Positions 61,402 to 64,000 of a DNA stretch of 64,000 bases are shown one piece after another. The position numbers and the translations under genes were made by a program. Source of the DNA: Gluconobacter frateurii (GTDB lineage Bacteria; Pseudomonadota; Alphaproteobacteria; Acetobacterales; Acetobacteraceae); contig NZ_BEWN01000002.1 of NCBI RefSeq assembly GCF_002723955.1, forward strand, positions 372,001 to 436,000, in the 5' to 3' direction. The notes beneath the pieces are model-generated. The model saw only the letters and a program-made list of their open reading frames with translations. It did not search any database and had not been told where the DNA came from. The first letter of the stretch is position 1; each line of letters starts with the position of its first letter.

Positions 61402-62769
61402 GTGAAAAATTCTGACCCTGCCTGTCCGGTCATTGCCATCATCGGTGCCGGTGCCAGCGGTACGCTTCTTGCGTGGCGTCTTTGGAAAATCGGAGTAGAG
61501 GCAAAGGTCGTCGTTATTGGGGATGCTCCGGAACCTGCGCTTGGTCTGGCGTATGGTACGCGCTGCTCTTCCCATTTTCTGAATGTCTGCGCCTCGGGAA
61601 TGAGTGCATTGGCGGAGGATCCCCACCATTTCCTGCGCTGGGCGCAATTGCATCATGATCCGGACGTTCAGGCTGGAAGCTTCGTGCCGAGAATGGTGTA
61701 TGGGCAGTACCTGTCCAGTCTATGGAAAGAAACTGCAGCAGATTATGTGCACGGGCATGTTCTGACTTGCGACAGAACGCCTTCTGGATGGCGGCTTGTT
61801 CTGGCGGATGGGCAAATTCTGCAAGCATCCTATGTTGTGCTCGCCACAGGAAATTTTGCGCCCGCCAGCCTGTCGGATCCACGGCGCCAGGTACCGGGGT
61901 ACTATCCGTCTGCGTGGCAGAACGACCTTTATGCCCGTATTCAGCCAGATGATGATGTGGCCCTGATTGGTACCGGCCTCACAGCGGTAGACGTTCTGAT
62001 GCGTCTGCGGGAACAGGGACACAGAGGGCGCATCACGGCCATCTCCCGGCATGGATGGTATCCGACGTCTCACGCAGCAGGTTTGTCGGGTGACTCTCAG
62101 GTTGTCTTTGCTGAGACGGCTCCGACAGCGCGTGCCTATCTTGCCGCGTTCCGTCAGTGCTTGCGGAGCGGCATTCCCTGGCGAAGCGTGGTGAATGCGC
62201 TCAGGTCTCAGACGAATGCCTTATGGGATCGCCTTTCCTGGGAAGAGAAGCGTCGTTTCTCACGCCATCTCCAGCGACGCTGGGATATTGTGCGGCATCG
62301 CATGGCTCCCGCTCTCCGGGAACAGATTGATGCAGACATTCAGTTGGGCACCCTGAGGACGCTCAAGGGGCGTGTGGAGCAGGTGTCGGGAGTGGCGGAT
62401 CGTGTGCGGCTCAGTATTCGGGGCAGGAACGGGCTGTCGTCCCTGACAGTTGCTCACGCTGTGAACTGTACCGGCCCAAGCCGCGATTACAGGGCTGTGG
62501 GATCGGCCCTTTTAACAGGCCTGCTGGAACAGGGCGTTGTGCAGCAGACACCTTTAGGGGGACTGGTCTGCAATTCTGCGGGTGCGTTGCAGGATGAGAC
62601 TGGGAGCTGGAGCACAACGCTTTATGCGCTTGGTCCCATGCGGTGGGGTGCCCTGTTCGAGACAACAGCCATTCCGGAAATTCGTCAGCAGGCTGCGGAA
62701 CTGGCGCATTTTCTTGTTGAACAGGTGGCTGGTCTGGATGTGCGGTTCGAGCCCGTTAACGGGAACTGA
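61402..62769 (+). CDS. FAD/NAD(P)-binding oxidoreductase
   Basis: The 455-residue protein starts with a Rossmann FAD-binding motif IAIIGAGASGTLLAWRL, then GLAYGTRCSSHFLNVCASGMSAL (typical of the NAD_binding_9 group), a second nucleotide motif VALIGTGLTAVDVLMRL near residue 190, and VNCTGPSRDY. It resembles uncharacterised flavoproteins paired with siderophore or sulphur genes elsewhere, but no such partner is visible here. GTG 61402 is the start. Substrate unknown. The convergent OprB terminator follows. Confidence 0.85.
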   Translation: MKNSDPACPVIAIIGAGASGTLLAWRLWKIGVEAKVVVIGDAPEPALGLAYGTRCSSHFLNVCASGMSALAEDPHHFLRWAQLHHDPDVQAGSFVPRMVYGQYLSSLWKETAADYVHGHVLTCDRTPSGWRLVLADGQILQASYVVLATGNFAPASLSDPRRQVPGYYPSAWQNDLYARIQPDDDVALIGTGLTAVDVLMRLREQGHRGRITAISRHGWYPTSHAAGLSGDSQVVFAETAPTARAYLAAFRQCLRSGIPWRSVVNALRSQTNALWDRLSWEEKRRFSRHLQRRWDIVRHRMAPALREQIDADIQLGTLRTLKGRVEQVSGVADRVRLSIRGRNGLSSLTVAHAVNCTGPSRDYRAVGSALLTGLLEQGVVQQTPLGGLVCNSAGALQDETGSWSTTLYALGPMRWGALFETTAIPEIRQQAAELAHFLVEQVAGLDVRFEPVNGN

Positions 62770-62770
62770 A

Positions 62771-62807
62771 TAAAAAAAACGGCCAGTCAGGAGAACCTGC
62801 TGGCCGC
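62771..62807 (-). terminator. Rho-independent terminator of the OprB gene
   Basis: On the minus strand GCGGCCAG-CAGG, a TTCT loop, CCTG-A-CTGGCCG and eight T form a strong terminator between convergent genes. Confidence 0.9.
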
Positions 62808-62830
62808 TTTCCGGGACGTATATGTCCGGC

Positions 62831-64000
62831 TTAGAAGAACTGGATATGGCTCTTGAAGCCAAGCATTGCAGCATTGTGCAGAGCTGCCTGACCGCCGGGG
62901 CGGAAATAGTACTGGAAGTCAGGTGCGAAGGTCACACCGCGCATCACATGAATACGGTAGTTCGCTTCAAGCACTTCGCCGTAGCTCTGAATGCCGTAGG
63001 AGCCGTTCATCAGGGCCATGCCACGGGCAAGCTGGAGGCGCTGGGTGTCTGACACGCTGTTAGGAACACGGACATAGGTGAAGTTCACACCGATGCCGTC
63101 CAGAGGGCGTGCCTTCCAGAAGCCACTGTCCACGAAGCCGATTTCATACTGCTGCGCGCGCGTCTGGGTGCGCGGGCTGTTGGCGTAGAAGCCGCCCAGC
63201 ACGACGAGGCCAGCATCCGGATTGCCGGGTGTGTGATGGCGGAAGAGCATCTGGTCAGCCAGAAACCAGGCAGCCCAGGAGTAATTGACTGTTCGCTGGG
63301 CCAAGCCGGTTACGACATACGGATTTCCGTTAATGTCATAGTAGTTGTCCTTGTGGGGCGCGTTGTCGATGGCGTAGCCGACCTTGTAGTGGCCCGGCAG
63401 ATGGTCCTTGCCGAACAGCGGCTCCCAGCCAGCCTCCACCGGCACGGCTTCGCCATTGATGTCAGATCCATTGAACTTGAAGCCTGTCCGGTACTGGACG
63501 TTCCCGTAGATACCGGCCTGCGCGAAATACACACCCGTCTGGATATAGGTGCTTTTCGTCGGGCGAACGCGGATACGCGTTGCCCACACGGCATCCGGGT
63601 AGGATGAGTGGGTCGTGTTGTCGGACGATGCCTTCGGGTTACCGCAGAAGGCATTGTTCTGGAAGTTGCAGTACAGTGGGTTGGCGGAGAAGTCGTTCAG
63701 GAACGGGATACGCCCGGCGGCGATGTCAAAATGACCGTTTCCGAGCGTTTCTTCGCCGTAAGCATAAACAAGGTGAACCACCACGTTGCCGCCGGCGCCG
63801 TAGATTTCGGAGCTGGGGTTGAGGTTGTCACCAAACATGCGGCTGGCAGGAATACCGTAACGGCCGACAACGACGGCATGGGTTGAGAACCCGCGGATAC
63901 CAGCGAGCTTTTCCCAGTCGATATCGTTCTCAAGGCTGTACTGGCCAGCATTGCTGCTGCCCTGGCGCAGTCCATAACCAGGTGTTGGTTTGGTAATTGC
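62831..64000 (-). CDS. OprB-family carbohydrate porin, C-terminal part (start outside window)
   Basis: At least 390 residues of an OprB-type outer-membrane beta-barrel, open at the window end. Seen: alternating beta-strand pattern, RIPFLNDFSANPLYCNFQNNAFCGNP and AVWATRIRVRPTKSTYIQTGVYFAQ in segments, and the typical ending PDFQYYFRPGG...IQFF with a terminal phenylalanine for barrel assembly. The reading frame continues upstream past the ATG at 63838 (DWEKLAGIRGFSTHAVVVGRYG precedes it in segments). It lets sugars diffuse into the periplasm. Confidence 0.9.
   Translation of the reverse strand, partial: AITKPTPGYGLRQGSSNAGQYSLENDIDWEKLAGIRGFSTHAVVVGRYGIPASRMFGDNLNPSSEIYGAGGNVVVHLVYAYGEETLGNGHFDIAAGRIPFLNDFSANPLYCNFQNNAFCGNPKASSDNTTHSSYPDAVWATRIRVRPTKSTYIQTGVYFAQAGIYGNVQYRTGFKFNGSDINGEAVPVEAGWEPLFGKDHLPGHYKVGYAIDNAPHKDNYYDINGNPYVVTGLAQRTVNYSWAAWFLADQMLFRHHTPGNPDAGLVVLGGFYANSPRTQTRAQQYEIGFVDSGFWKARPLDGIGVNFTYVRVPNSVSDTQRLQLARGMALMNGSYGIQSYGEVLEANYRIHVMRGVTFAPDFQYYFRPGGQAALHNAAMLGFKSHIQFF

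Noticed and set aside
1-64000. CRISPR arrays, prophage, insertion sequences, toxin-antitoxin pairs
   Set aside because: No regularly spaced repeats, transposase or integrase signatures, phage structural genes or small paired toxin/antitoxin genes were visible; base use is even across the window.

Overview
This 64-kb window is ordinary, gene-dense chromosome from an alphaproteobacterium. Gene content points to an acetic acid bacterium (Acetobacteraceae), most likely Gluconobacter or a close relative. The indicators are a ChvG/ChvI two-component system joined to HprK-RapZ-EIIA-HPr-EI, MucR and FlaF regulators, an OlsB-type ornithine-lipid acyltransferase, an OprB-family carbohydrate porin and a GalP-like sugar/proton symporter. 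The genus is inference. I saw no phage, transposase, CRISPR array, rRNA operon or replication origin, and no gene-free stretch longer than about 300 bases.

Layout. 1-5.2 kb (minus strand): infC (cut by the window edge), thrS, two glycosyltransferases and grpE with a heat-shock-type promoter. 5.3-13.2 kb (plus): the chvI-chvG pair, then hprK, rapZ, EIIA, HPr and EI; it is a phosphotransfer chain with no EIIB or EIIC. A divergent Rid-like gene and a UrcA-like gene lie inside it. 13.2-18.6 kb (plus): a Zur-like repressor, an unknown protein, asparaginase, a sugar transporter, two paralogous small membrane proteins and a repetitive exported DUF4097-type protein. 18.6-24.2 kb (minus): RluA-type synthase, ftsK, rsmD, rluB and a C26 amidotransferase. 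24.3-28.2 kb (plus): tadA, a DegP-like protease and pgm. 28.3-35.7 kb: hflX, a MYG1 protein, threonine aldolase, folD with an MTHFR-like protein, and an M1 peptidase. 35.8-37.8 kb (minus): flaF and flagellin. 38-40.7 kb (plus): a radical SAM protein coupled to a DUF4130-UdgX fusion. 40.9-45.9 kb: an EmrA/EmrB/outer-membrane-factor drug exporter with its TetR regulator. 46-49.3 kb: class II aldolase and an OmpR/EnvZ-like pair. 49.4-57.3 kb: Nfu, a nitroreductase, TsaB, RimI, a TusA-like protein, MucR, Fur, OlsB, Lnt, an XRE regulator, a tyrosine-phosphatase-like protein and a small lipoprotein. 57.4-64 kb: a globin-coupled chemotaxis transducer, Trm112, a LON-domain protein, a CnoX/YbbN-like thioredoxin, two identical tRNA-Gly genes, an FAD-dependent oxidoreductase and the C-terminal part of an OprB porin.

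Many neighbours are translationally coupled by ATGA or TGATG overlaps. The most notable signals are regulatory. Two nearly identical sigma-54 promoters (16 of 17 core bases shared) lie in front of the UrcA-like gene and the second small membrane protein gene. A matched pair of TetR operators (TGACCGA-N5-TCGGTCA) brackets the efflux cluster. A histidine kinase can only begin with a full membrane anchor if it starts at a non-standard codon (CTG, in a CTGA overlap). infC has a well-placed ribosome site in front of an ATA codon. The most interesting protein pair is the radical SAM protein plus the UdgX fusion, a probable DNA-repair or DNA-modification unit of unknown chemistry.
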